NCBI RefSeq assembly: GCF_002021925.1
Contig: NZ_CP012546.1
Span: 1,718,666 to 1,782,665 of the forward strand
Source: Campylobacter pinnipediorum subsp. pinnipediorum
Lineage (GTDB): Bacteria > Campylobacterota > Campylobacteria > Campylobacterales > Campylobacteraceae
DNA: 64,000 nt
Reading direction: 5' to 3'
Shown one piece after another: positions 50,496 through 59,810 of the stretch. Positions within the stretch are counted from its first letter, which is position 1. Each line of letters starts with the position of its first letter. Both the position numbers and the translations under genes were made by a program. The notes below the pieces were generated by a model. The model saw nothing but the letters and a program-made list of their open reading frames with translations, was not told where the DNA came from and made no database searches.

Positions 50496-53400
50496 ATGTT
50501 TTCTAGATTTTTTATAAACAGACCAATATTTGCAAGTGTTCTTTCTATAATTATATTTATAGCGGGTTTTATGTCTTTAAGAGGTCTTCCTGTAGAAGAA
50601 TATCCGCAACTTACACCACCACAAATTAGCATAAGAGCACAATACACTGGTGCAAACGCAGATGTTATAGCAAACACCGTTGCTTCTGTTATAGAAGATC
50701 AGGTAAATGGTGTTGAAAATATGATATATATGAAGAGTGTATCAAGTTCTAGTGGTTCTATGAATTTAAATGTGTTTTTTAAAATAGGAACAAATTCAAA
50801 ACAAGCTAGCATAGATGTAAATAATCGTGTTCAAACAGCTCTTTCAAAACTTCCTAGTGAAGTTAGACAAATAGGAGTAACTGTTCGTGAGAGTAGTGGA
50901 TCTATGCTTGGTGTTGTCTCTTTTTTAAATCCAAATGCTACGATTACTGAATTAAATAACTATGTTATTTTAAATATATTAGATGATATAAAAAGAGTAA
51001 AAGGTGTTGGGGACGCGACTATTATAGGTAGTAAAAATTATGCTATGAGAATTTGGATAAAACCTGATTTACTTGCAAAATACAATCTAAGCACAACTGA
51101 TGTTATATCGGCTATAAAAACTCAAAATAGTCAGTATGCAGCCGGAAAGATAGGCGAAGCACCTATAAAAGATAAAATATCATATGTGTATGCAATAAGT
51201 GCTGATGGACGATTTAAAAATGTAGATGAATTTAAAAATATAATACTAAAAGCTGACAACAAGGGAAATTTATTAAGACTTAAAGACGTGGCTGATATTG
51301 AGATAGGTTCTGAAAATTATTCAATAGGTGCTTTAATGAACGGAAAAGATATGGCACCTATGCTTATATTTTTGCAAAATGGAGCAAATGCTGTTGAAAC
51401 AATGCATTTAGTTAAAGAGAGATTAAAAGAAATTTCAAAGAGCTATCCTGATGGAATGTATCACGAGATACCTTATGATACTACAAAATTTGTTGAAATT
51501 TCTATACAAGAGGTTGTAAAAACATTTATAGAAGCAATGTTACTTGTTATGGTTGTTATTTATATGTTCTTAAAAAGTTTTAGGGCAACAATCATACCAA
51601 TGCTTGCCGTTCCTGTATCTATAATAGGAACATTTGTTGGTTTTTATATTATGGGTTTTTCTATAAATTTAATAACACTTTTTGCACTAATTCTTGCCAT
51701 AGGTATAGTGGTCGATGATGCAATCATAGTTATAGAAAATGTTGAGCGTATTATGCACGAAGATAAAAATATAAGTGTCAAAGAAGCTAGTATAAAGGCC
51801 ATGGAGGAGGTTACAACACCTGTTATTTCAATAGTTTTGGTTTTATCAGCCGTTTTTATTCCTGTTGCTTTTATGGAGGGCTTTGTTGGGGTTATTCAAA
51901 GACAATTCGCCCTAACTCTTGTGGTTTCTGTTTGTCTTTCTGGTTTGGTTGCTTTAACACTAACTCCGGCACTTTGTGCAGTTTTTCTAAAAAGAACAGA
52001 GGAAAAGCCATTTTGGTTTGTACAAAAATTTAATGATTTTTTTGATTGGAGTACAAATGTGTTTTCGGCTGGTGTAGCTAAAGTTATAAGACATGTAATT
52101 CCTAGTTTGATTGTAGTTGTCATTATTGTTTGGGCTATGATAACACTTTTAAAGATTATACCAAGCTCTCTTGTTCCTTATGAAGACAAGGGTGCCGCTA
52201 TAGCTGTTACATCTTTACCGCCAGCATCAACATCATCTAGAACACTAACAGAAGTTAAAAAAATATCAGATAAATTTTTAACAAATCCAAATGTAGATAG
52301 AGTAACCACTATCGCCGGATATGATATGTTTGCTGGAGTTCTTAGAGAAAATTCTGCCATATCTTTCGTAGGGCTTAAAGATTGGGATCAAAGAAAAAAC
52401 CCAAAAGATCAAATTTTTGCTTTATTAGGACCTTTTAATGGAATGCTTACACCATCAAAAGAGAGTATGAGTTTTGTTATGAATACACCACCTATTATGG
52501 GACTTAGTCTTGCAGGTGGTTTTGAAATTTATCTTCAAAACAAAAGTGGAAAAAGCTATGATGAAATTCAAAAAGACACTATGAAAGTTGTTATGGCAGC
52601 AAATGCTAGACCTGAAATAACTAGAGTTAGAACGACACTTGATACCACATATCCACAGTATAAAATAGAAGTAGATGAACAAAAAGCTTATTTGATGGGT
52701 GTTAGTAAACCCGATATATTTGCTACTATCGCGGCTACAATAGGTGGATACTATATAAATGATTTTAACATGTTTGGAAAGTCATATCGTGTATATATGA
52801 GAGCGAAAGAGAGTTTTAGAAATTCAGCAGAAGATATTAGAAATATATTTGTAAAAAACAAAAAAGGTGAGATGGTCGCACTAAATTCTATCGTTACTTT
52901 AAAAAGGAGTATGGGTGCTGATTTAGTTGAAAGATTCAATCTTTTTCCGGCTGCTAAACTTATGGGAGAACCGGCACCAGGATATACATCAGGAGATGCA
53001 TTAAATGCTATCGAAGATGTTATAAAACAGACATTAAAACAAGATGAATACTCCATAGCATATTCAGGAACAGCGTATCAAGAAAAGACATCATCAGGTA
53101 CAGGTCAAACCGCGTTTGTATTTGGTATGATTTTTGTATTTTTGATATTAGCGGCTCAATACGAAAGATGGCTTATACCATTAGCAGTAATAACAGCTAT
53201 TCCTTTTGCAGTATTTGGTTCTCTTTTTGCAACATACATAAGAGGTCTTAGCAATGATATATATTTCCAAATAGGTCTATTATTACTTATCGGACTTTCA
53301 GCAAAAAATGCTATTTTAATAATAGAATTTGCAATGCAAGAAAGAGAAAAGGGTAAAAGCATATTTGATGCAGCTATAAATGCAGCAAAACTTCGTTTTA

Positions 53401-53621
53401 GACCGATAGTTATGACATCAATTGCATTTGGTATGGGTATTTTCCCGATGGTTATTTCAAGTGGTGCAGGTGCTGCAAGTAGGCATTCATTATCTACCGG
53501 ACTTATAGGTGGTATGATAGCAGCGACTACAATAGCGATATTTTTTGTTCCGTTGTTTTACTATCTACTTGAAAGTTTAAATCAAAAATTTAAAAATAGA
53601 AAAGGTGCTTTAGATGCGTAA
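50496..53621 (+). CDS. cmeB: RND multidrug efflux transporter (CmeB-like)
   Basis: The inner-membrane proton-driven pump of the HAE1 family, 1041 residues with 12 membrane segments and two large periplasmic loops. FFINRPIFASVLSII at the start and IGIVVDDAIIVIENVERIM in TM4 with the two proton-relay aspartates are diagnostic. It follows cmeA without a gap and overlaps cmeC by eight bases, so the operon is tightly coupled. Confidence 0.95.
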   Translation: MFSRFFINRPIFASVLSIIIFIAGFMSLRGLPVEEYPQLTPPQISIRAQYTGANADVIANTVASVIEDQVNGVENMIYMKSVSSSSGSMNLNVFFKIGTNSKQASIDVNNRVQTALSKLPSEVRQIGVTVRESSGSMLGVVSFLNPNATITELNNYVILNILDDIKRVKGVGDATIIGSKNYAMRIWIKPDLLAKYNLSTTDVISAIKTQNSQYAAGKIGEAPIKDKISYVYAISADGRFKNVDEFKNIILKADNKGNLLRLKDVADIEIGSENYSIGALMNGKDMAPMLIFLQNGANAVETMHLVKERLKEISKSYPDGMYHEIPYDTTKFVEISIQEVVKTFIEAMLLVMVVIYMFLKSFRATIIPMLAVPVSIIGTFVGFYIMGFSINLITLFALILAIGIVVDDAIIVIENVERIMHEDKNISVKEASIKAMEEVTTPVISIVLVLSAVFIPVAFMEGFVGVIQRQFALTLVVSVCLSGLVALTLTPALCAVFLKRTEEKPFWFVQKFNDFFDWSTNVFSAGVAKVIRHVIPSLIVVVIIVWAMITLLKIIPSSLVPYEDKGAAIAVTSLPPASTSSRTLTEVKKISDKFLTNPNVDRVTTIAGYDMFAGVLRENSAISFVGLKDWDQRKNPKDQIFALLGPFNGMLTPSKESMSFVMNTPPIMGLSLAGGFEIYLQNKSGKSYDEIQKDTMKVVMAANARPEITRVRTTLDTTYPQYKIEVDEQKAYLMGVSKPDIFATIAATIGGYYINDFNMFGKSYRVYMRAKESFRNSAEDIRNIFVKNKKGEMVALNSIVTLKRSMGADLVERFNLFPAAKLMGEPAPGYTSGDALNAIEDVIKQTLKQDEYSIAYSGTAYQEKTSSGTGQTAFVFGMIFVFLILAAQYERWLIPLAVITAIPFAVFGSLFATYIRGLSNDIYFQIGLLLLIGLSAKNAILIIEFAMQEREKGKSIFDAAINAAKLRFRPIVMTSIAFGMGIFPMVISSGAGAASRHSLSTGLIGGMIAATTIAIFFVPLFYYLLESLNQKFKNRKGALDA

Positions 53622-54957
53622 TATTATATTTTTTGCAATAGTTCTTTTATTTGTAGGATGTTCATTTAAGCCTGAAATGATTGATGTAAACTCAAGCTTT
53701 GAGTACAAAAGCCAAACAACAAATATAAGCGATAAATGGTGGGAAGAATTTAACGACAATAAATTAAACTCACTGGTTGATGATGCTTTAAAGCATAATA
53801 TAGATTTAAAAATAGCTTATTTAAATTTACAAAAAGCCGATATAAATCTAAACAATGCAAAATCACTATTTTTACCTACTGCTAGTGTAACAGGCAGTGC
53901 AACAAGAAGAGGCACAGAGCATTTAAAAACAGATAGTTTTTCACTAAATGCTGTTTTAAACTACGAGGTTGATTTATGGGGAAGAGTAAGAAACTCAGTC
54001 GAATCAAACAAAGCACTTTTAAATGCAAGTATTTATGACTATAATGCTTCTAGATTAAGTATAGTTTCAAATGTCGTAGATAATTATTTTTCATTAGTGG
54101 CATTAAAAATGCAAGAAAATATCTACAAAAACACGCTAAAAAGTTATATAGATACGATGAATTACCGCAAAAAACAGCTTGAAGCCGGTGCGATAACAAA
54201 ATCTGTATATATACAAAGCGTAACATCTGTGCAAAATGCAAGTATAAATTTAAACAATATAAAAAATCAAATAATCACACTTTCAAATGCATTGTCTATA
54301 CTTGTTGGAAGAGATAATAATGAAATTTTATACTCGCTAGTTAATACAAACAAAACGCTTCCAAAAATACCTGAAATAGATGTTGACATAAGTGCTGATA
54401 TACTTCTAAAAAGAAGCGATGTTGCAAGTGCTTATGAGGCTTTAAGAAGCTCTAATGCTCTTGTTGGAGTTGCTAAAGCTGCTTATTTTCCATCTATATC
54501 TTTGAGTGGAATTTTTGGTTTTAGTTCAGCTAAGATAGATAATTTATTTGATAAAGATGCTCAGTTTTGGTCTCTTGGTACCTCTCTTACACAAAATATT
54601 TTCAATCTACCTCAAACAAAAAATAGAGTTAAATTATCTAAAATAATAGAAAGTGAAAGTGCTTTGAAATATGAAAAAATAATAAAAATAGCTCTTGGTG
54701 AAGTAAAAACAGCACTAATTAATAGACGAAATCTAATTGAAATTTTTAACCAAACAAAAGATCTTTTAGACTCTCAAGAAAAGATATACGAACTTGTAAA
54801 CTCACAATACGATGAGGGCTATGTAGATCATCTAAGCCTGCTTGATGCACAAAGAAATTTACTAAGCACAAAGCTAAGTCTTGTAAATGCGAATTTAAAT
54901 CTAAACAAAGCAATTGTTCAAGTATTTAAAGCTTTTGGGGGTGGTTTTAGTAAATAA
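53614..54957 (+). CDS. cmeC: Outer-membrane efflux lipoprotein (CmeC/TolC-like)
   Basis: The outer-membrane channel of the pump. It has a lipobox (LFVGCSFKP), then WWEEFNDNKLNSLVDDALKHN, and paired helical repeats of the OEP family (VDLWGRVRNSVES, GEVKTALINRRNLIE). 447 residues, slightly shorter than C. jejuni CmeC. No TetR-type cmeR gene adjoins the operon here. Confidence 0.92.
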   Translation: MRNIIFFAIVLLFVGCSFKPEMIDVNSSFEYKSQTTNISDKWWEEFNDNKLNSLVDDALKHNIDLKIAYLNLQKADINLNNAKSLFLPTASVTGSATRRGTEHLKTDSFSLNAVLNYEVDLWGRVRNSVESNKALLNASIYDYNASRLSIVSNVVDNYFSLVALKMQENIYKNTLKSYIDTMNYRKKQLEAGAITKSVYIQSVTSVQNASINLNNIKNQIITLSNALSILVGRDNNEILYSLVNTNKTLPKIPEIDVDISADILLKRSDVASAYEALRSSNALVGVAKAAYFPSISLSGIFGFSSAKIDNLFDKDAQFWSLGTSLTQNIFNLPQTKNRVKLSKIIESESALKYEKIIKIALGEVKTALINRRNLIEIFNQTKDLLDSQEKIYELVNSQYDEGYVDHLSLLDAQRNLLSTKLSLVNANLNLNKAIVQVFKAFGGGFSK

Positions 54958-54984
54958 TTGTCAATTTTTTATTCAGCTAATTTT

Positions 54985-55005
54985 AAATAAAATAAAATAA
55001 AATAA
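54985..55005. repeat. Four tandem AAATA units before the second autotransporter gene
   Basis: AAATA is repeated four times without interruption about 40-60 bases before the autotransporter ATG, in the likely promoter. Change in unit number would shift promoter spacing by five bases. AT-rich composition makes chance occurrence possible. Confidence 0.5.
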
Positions 55006-55043
55006 CAGAATTTAAAATATAAAACTAACAATAGGATAATATA

Positions 55044-57071
55044 ATGAAAATTTCTCAATTTTTAAGTGCTGTTGCTATTAGTGCCTGTTTAACAAATTCT
55101 TTATTTGCAGAAACATATTTTGAAGAGGCAAGAGTAACTCTTCTTACTATTGCGCTACAAAAATATGGTGATAATATAGAAAAGATGATGTCAAATATCG
55201 ATAAAGATACAAATGGTCTCAAAGGAATTGTTGTTCAATATTTAATTCAATTTGCACTTGTAAAAGATGATGAAATAAAAGCCGAAAGTCTTTCTCAAAA
55301 AGATAATAACGACGCTCTTTTGATATATAGTGCTTTAAAACATGGATATGAAACTACTAATGATTGGCTTAAAGAAAATATAGAAGATCCTTTAAATGAG
55401 ATGTTAAAAAATCCTGAAAAGATAGTTAATGCTACACTTCAAAAACTTAATGGAAGCTTTAATACTAATGGAATTAATCTAGGATTAGGAGAAGGTTCAA
55501 TTAATTCTAACAAAAATGTTACACAATTAAATGAAGATTTTATAAAAAAACATAAAACAGAGATCAAAAGCAAACTAGATGATTTTATAAATACATTTCA
55601 TACCAAACTTAAAAAAAACGTAGAGGTTGTTAGTAAAAAGATTGAAGAAAAATCAAGCAATGATGCTGGATTAAAATCAGAATTAGAAAAACTGAAAGAA
55701 CAAAAAGTAAAAATTGAGAAAAAAGAAAAAGAAATACAAGAAAGACTTGAAAGAGAAGAGAGAGAAAAACTTGAAAGAGAAAAACAAGAAAGAGAAAGAC
55801 TTGAAAGAGAAAGACTTGAAAGAGAAAGACTTGAAAGAGAAAGACTTGAAAGAGAAAGACTTGAAAGAGAAGAAAGAGAAAAGCAAGAAAAAATAGAGAA
55901 AGAAAAAGAATTTAAATCTAAATTTTCTACAAAAGATAGCATTCAAAGTTCAATTTATGATTTAACAAAAGACAATCAAAATTTAAGACAAATATTTGAA
56001 ACTATGAGCAAAGATCAAATTCAAACTTTCTCTAATGAAATAAAACAAACAACACAAGATATATCCAGCAATATATCAGAAAATTTATCTACTCAAATAG
56101 TTGATTTTAATTCAGAAATAACAACTCAAACAAGACTAGCACAACTAAGCAATCCTTTTAACAAAGATCTAGCGCTTGCAAAAGCTATCAATGCCTTAAA
56201 AGATATGAGATTTGTTTCAAATAATGATAATGCAATGGCTAATGTAGTAAAAGAATACACAGATAGATTTGCATACAATAATAGTTTATGGGCTTCTGCT
56301 TTAGGAGGTCAAACAAGATCTCAAAACAATATAAAATCAAGTCTTTATGGTTTTGCTATAGGTTATGATAGAACATTTGATAGCACAATAGTAGGAAATT
56401 ATATAAATTATGCAAAAACAAAAACAAAAAATGATAGTTTTGATAATAAAGCAGATAACTATCAAATAGGTGTATACACTAGAAGTTATGTGAATAATAA
56501 TGAGATAGATACAAAAGTATCCATAGGAAAATCTAAAAATAAATTAACAAGAGATATCAAAATACCAAACAATGCATTAGTATCACAAAAAAGCAAATAT
56601 GATACAAAATCACTAACATTTGATTTAAGCTATGGTTATGTTGTAGCAACTAAAAATAATAGTTTTATAAAACCTTTTATAGGTGCTTCATATAGTTATT
56701 TGAAAAATAATGAATTTAAAGAAGATGGATTGTTTGCTATGAAATTCAGTGGTTCAAATTCTAAGATACTTAATGCAAGCGCTGGAATTGAGTTTAGAAC
56801 ATATTTAGAAAATGGAAACTACTTTTTTATAACACCTTCTTTACAAAAAGAAATTTATAAAAAAACAAAAGATAGCATTGTTAGATTTATAGGCTCAGAT
56901 AAAGATATAATCCTAGCAACAAATAACAAAAAATCAACATATGTTTCTTTGATAACAGGAGCACAAGTAAATTTAACACAAAATTTATCTGCTAATATGA
57001 TAATTGGCGCAAAAGCTAAATCGAAAGAAAAACTATATAATGCAACAATAGGACTTAGATATAAGTTTTGA
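55044..57071 (+). CDS. Autotransporter with coiled-coil passenger and LERER repeats
   Basis: A 675-residue secreted protein: signal peptide (MKISQFLSAVAISACLTNSLFA), a helical N-terminal region, a charged helix at about 205-295 with repeated LERER units, a linker, and a C-terminal beta-barrel of about 280 residues ending GLRYKF. The barrel is paralogous to that of the start-less frame at 16414-19251, but the passengers are unrelated. No beta-helix motif of classical passengers is seen. AGGATAAT precedes the ATG. A 14-bp hairpin ends the gene. Role unknown; long charged helices suggest a stalk. Confidence 0.82.
   Translation: MKISQFLSAVAISACLTNSLFAETYFEEARVTLLTIALQKYGDNIEKMMSNIDKDTNGLKGIVVQYLIQFALVKDDEIKAESLSQKDNNDALLIYSALKHGYETTNDWLKENIEDPLNEMLKNPEKIVNATLQKLNGSFNTNGINLGLGEGSINSNKNVTQLNEDFIKKHKTEIKSKLDDFINTFHTKLKKNVEVVSKKIEEKSSNDAGLKSELEKLKEQKVKIEKKEKEIQERLEREEREKLEREKQERERLERERLERERLERERLERERLEREEREKQEKIEKEKEFKSKFSTKDSIQSSIYDLTKDNQNLRQIFETMSKDQIQTFSNEIKQTTQDISSNISENLSTQIVDFNSEITTQTRLAQLSNPFNKDLALAKAINALKDMRFVSNNDNAMANVVKEYTDRFAYNNSLWASALGGQTRSQNNIKSSLYGFAIGYDRTFDSTIVGNYINYAKTKTKNDSFDNKADNYQIGVYTRSYVNNNEIDTKVSIGKSKNKLTRDIKIPNNALVSQKSKYDTKSLTFDLSYGYVVATKNNSFIKPFIGASYSYLKNNEFKEDGLFAMKFSGSNSKILNASAGIEFRTYLENGNYFFITPSLQKEIYKKTKDSIVRFIGSDKDIILATNNKKSTYVSLITGAQVNLTQNLSANMIIGAKAKSKEKLYNATIGLRYKF
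55785..55874 (+). repeat. 15-bp in-frame tandem repeat coding LERER
   Basis: CTTGAAAGAGAAAGA occurs four times perfectly from 55800 to 55859, with an imperfect copy on each side. The unit is five codons, so gain or loss of copies keeps the frame and only alters the length of the charged helix. Confidence 0.85.
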
Positions 57072-57080
57072 TTTAATCTA

Positions 57081-57111
57081 AATGTTAAAGTGCTGATAGC
57101 ACTTTAACATT
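57081..57111. terminator. Strong bidirectional terminator after the autotransporter
   Basis: AATGTTAAAGTGCT at 57081-57094 pairs perfectly over 14 bases with AGCACTTTAACATT at 57098-57111 around a 3-base loop. It separates convergent genes and ends one base before the PP-loop stop codon. Confidence 0.88.
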
Positions 57112-57112
57112 A

Positions 57113-58099
57113 TCATTTTACGAAGAAATTTTGAGCTATAGCCTTATCTTCAAAAGGTATAACCTCTAAGTTTTTATCCCCTACTTTGATATTTACAGAC
57201 TTATCTTTTGGGGCTTTTGTATAAGCAAGTGCCAATCTACAAGCAAAGTTCAAATCCTCATCATCGGCATTTTTATCAATAAAGCTAACGGCACCTACTA
57301 TATCATCTAAAAAGCTTATCATGTGAAATTTATCATTTGGTGAGTTTAAGAGCATTTTATTGTCATTTTCATCTCTTCCTATGACCATTTTTGCACCATT
57401 TTTTAAGCGTAAATGGCGACCTAGCTTTAGCCAAGTTACATCTATATCTCTCATATCTTTATCAAATTTCAAATACTCTTTTATTTTAACAGCAAAACTC
57501 TCAACAGTAAGCAAACAACCCCCGCCCGGTGTAGCATAATCTTTAAAGCCAAATTCCTTAGCAAGAGCTAATTGTGGTTTTCTATCTCTACCACTAAAAT
57601 CAAGTAATTTTTCTCTATCAACCCACCCTTCTCTCTCTGGTTTTGTAGGGTTTAAAAGCTTTGCACACATAGGTCTAAGAACAAGATCTTCATCATCACT
57701 TGCAAGTTTTTTTACCTGATTTAAAGCTTCTCTTCTTTGGCTCATAGGTCTTTGACCTATAACTTCACCAGTTATAACAAAACTTGCACTCTCTTCTTCA
57801 AGCATAGCAAGTGCAACCTTGAACATATGTCCGTGGCAATCTATACAGGGATTAAACTGCTTTCCATAGCCAAATTTAGGTGTAAAAAGTACCTCTTGAA
57901 GGTATTTATTTTTTATATCCACTACCTTAAACTTAGCTCCAGCTAACTCGGCTCTTCTTTTTAAAACATGAAACTTTTCTTCATCTACACCAAAACCTGT
58001 ATCCATATGAAGTGCAACTACATCTATACCTTGATCTGTAATCAGCTTAATAGCAAGCATACTATCAAGACCACCACTAAATAACGCCAATGCTTTCAT
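57113..58099 (-). CDS. PP-loop ATPase, probable tRNA-thiolation-type enzyme
   Basis: The 328-residue protein has the PP-loop SGGLDS (8-13), HMDTGFG, the pair CIDC at 85-88, a GEVIGQRPMSQRR block and a third cysteine at 195 (TPGGGCLLT). The pattern CxxC plus one distant Cys is that of TtcA, TtuA and some archaeal MnmA enzymes, which hold an Fe-S cluster and thiolate tRNA. It is thus probably a tRNA-modifying enzyme, but substrate and identity are unknown. Its start overlaps the end of dnaG by 23 bases. A comparable ATP-binding protein gene (Cj1633) lies near aroC in C. jejuni. Confidence 0.8.
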   Translation of the reverse strand: MKALALFSGGLDSMLAIKLITDQGIDVVALHMDTGFGVDEEKFHVLKRRAELAGAKFKVVDIKNKYLQEVLFTPKFGYGKQFNPCIDCHGHMFKVALAMLEEESASFVITGEVIGQRPMSQRREALNQVKKLASDDEDLVLRPMCAKLLNPTKPEREGWVDREKLLDFSGRDRKPQLALAKEFGFKDYATPGGGCLLTVESFAVKIKEYLKFDKDMRDIDVTWLKLGRHLRLKNGAKMVIGRDENDNKMLLNSPNDKFHMISFLDDIVGAVSFIDKNADDEDLNFACRLALAYTKAPKDKSVNIKVGDKNLEVIPFEDKAIAQNFFVK

Positions 58100-59747
58100 T
58101 CTTATCTTTCAATCCTTTTATAATTTTTGCAATTTTTTCTAAAACTTCCAGCTTGTCTTTATCTTTACTATTTCTTTTATTCATCTGCAAATTTTCAAAA
58201 TATTTTATCTTTAAATTATTAATAGCTATTTGCAATTTATCAAAATCTTCTATAACTATCGCACTATCATCAAGCCAAAGTTCCCTTAAACTCGTATTTT
58301 CCTCAACCTTTTCTAAATTTAAAATCGCACTAAAAATATCAGAATGATTAAAAAAATAAGAGTTACTTACATTGCTAATTATAAATTTTTTGAAATTTTC
58401 ATTACTAAACATAGTCTTTAAAATAGAAAGTTCTAGCAAATCTTTTGAAATTTTATTATCAATATTTACATTATTTACTATCTCTTGTTTTTGATGTTTA
58501 AAACTCTCTTGTTTGAAATTATGAGCCAAATTTACACTAACACCAATTAGTTCTGAGACCAAACTGTTATAACTAACACTAACAACAGGTTTTAGTTTGT
58601 TAGTAAATTGTGTTATCTCATCTAAACACTTTTGTTTTTGCATAGGACGTTCTAGGTCGTATTTAAGGGCTATTTGTCTTATATAAAACTCCCCTATTTC
58701 TATTCCTGACTCAAACAACTCTTCTAACTCTTTTATCTTGTTAGCAAACACCATATCAGCTGGGTCAGCACCACCATCTATAATAACAACAGAACCATCT
58801 ATCTCATTTGTACTAAGCAACAAGCTTGATTTTATAGCAGCATTTATACCCGCCTCATCTCCATCAAAACAAAGGATTACATTTATATTTTCACGTTTTA
58901 AAAGTGGTAAATGCTTCTCTGTAAGCGCTGTTCCTAAAACAGCAACAGCATTTGTAAAACCGGCAGAATGAAGCATAATAACATCAAGATAGCCCTCAGT
59001 TATGATAACCTTCTTTTTTTGATATATTGTTTGCTTTGCTAGGTTATAACCATAAAGCAATTTTGACTTATCAAAAACATCACTTTGCGGACTATTTACA
59101 TATTTTGCCATATGATTTGTGATAGTCCTACCACCAAATCCTACAAGTCTTGATGTGTGATTGTATATAGGAAAGCTTATTCTTTCAATAAAACTAGCAT
59201 AAATTCCTTTTTCATTTTGTTTTATTATCCCTACTTCAAGTGCCTCTTGTGGTAAAATTTTTTCATTTTCCAAAAGCCTTAAAGTAGCACTGTTTTCAGG
59301 TGCATAGCCAAGTCCAAAATGCTCTATAATCTTATCGTTTAAACCTCTTGAATAAAGATAATTTAATGCATTTTGATTTTTATAAAGACAAGAACGATAA
59401 AAGGCATTTACATTTTCTAAAATCTGTTTATTTTGTATGGGTTTACTGTTATTATTTGTGTATTCTAATGTAAAGTTTGAAATACTAGCAAGTTTTTCTA
59501 TCGCCTCTGGATAGTTTAGCTTTTCAAAATCCATAATAAATTTTATAGCATTTCCACCAGCTTTACAAGAAAAACAGTGATAAATTTGTCGTTGCGGACT
59601 TATACTCATACTTGGATTTCTATCATCGTGAAATGGACAAACACATTTATAATTTGCCCCTGATTTTTGAACATCCACATAATGACTTACAACATCAACA
59701 ATATCAACTTGTTCTAATAACCTATCAATACTTTTTTGTTCTATCAT
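58077..59747 (-). CDS. dnaG: DNA primase
   Basis: DnaG makes RNA primers at the replication fork. The 556-residue protein has the CHC2 zinc finger (CVCPFHDDRNPSMSI, then CFSCKAGG), the catalytic core with GFGGRTI and the TOPRIM motif VIITEGYLDVIML, with CFDGDEAG. The C-terminal helicase-interaction region is short and divergent. The start is ATG 59747, two codons after an unlikely TTG. It is divergent from the TPR gene and lies about 4 kb from the presumed origin. Confidence 0.96.
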   Translation of the reverse strand: MIEQKSIDRLLEQVDIVDVVSHYVDVQKSGANYKCVCPFHDDRNPSMSISPQRQIYHCFSCKAGGNAIKFIMDFEKLNYPEAIEKLASISNFTLEYTNNNSKPIQNKQILENVNAFYRSCLYKNQNALNYLYSRGLNDKIIEHFGLGYAPENSATLRLLENEKILPQEALEVGIIKQNEKGIYASFIERISFPIYNHTSRLVGFGGRTITNHMAKYVNSPQSDVFDKSKLLYGYNLAKQTIYQKKKVIITEGYLDVIMLHSAGFTNAVAVLGTALTEKHLPLLKRENINVILCFDGDEAGINAAIKSSLLLSTNEIDGSVVIIDGGADPADMVFANKIKELEELFESGIEIGEFYIRQIALKYDLERPMQKQKCLDEITQFTNKLKPVVSVSYNSLVSELIGVSVNLAHNFKQESFKHQKQEIVNNVNIDNKISKDLLELSILKTMFSNENFKKFIISNVSNSYFFNHSDIFSAILNLEKVEENTSLRELWLDDSAIVIEDFDKLQIAINNLKIKYFENLQMNKRNSKDKDKLEVLEKIAKIIKGLKDKNESIGVI

Positions 59748-59772
59748 AAGCAAGATTATACAATCAACTTGC

Positions 59773-59778
59773 TATAAT
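59773..59778 (+). promoter_or_regulatory. -10 box (TATAAT) of the LapB-like gene
   Basis: GCTATAATTG lies 33 bases before GTG 59811. Because this promoter overlaps the first in-frame TTG (59778), translation cannot begin there and must use a later GTG. Confidence 0.6.
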
Positions 59779-59810
59779 TGCGCTTTAAATACAATAAAAA
59801 AGTGATCAAA

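Noticed and set aside
55598..55946. Minus-strand and alternative-frame open frames over the LERER repeat
   Set aside because: They are by-products of the 15-bp repeat, giving SFSLSSL- or KEKDL-type low-complexity peptides.
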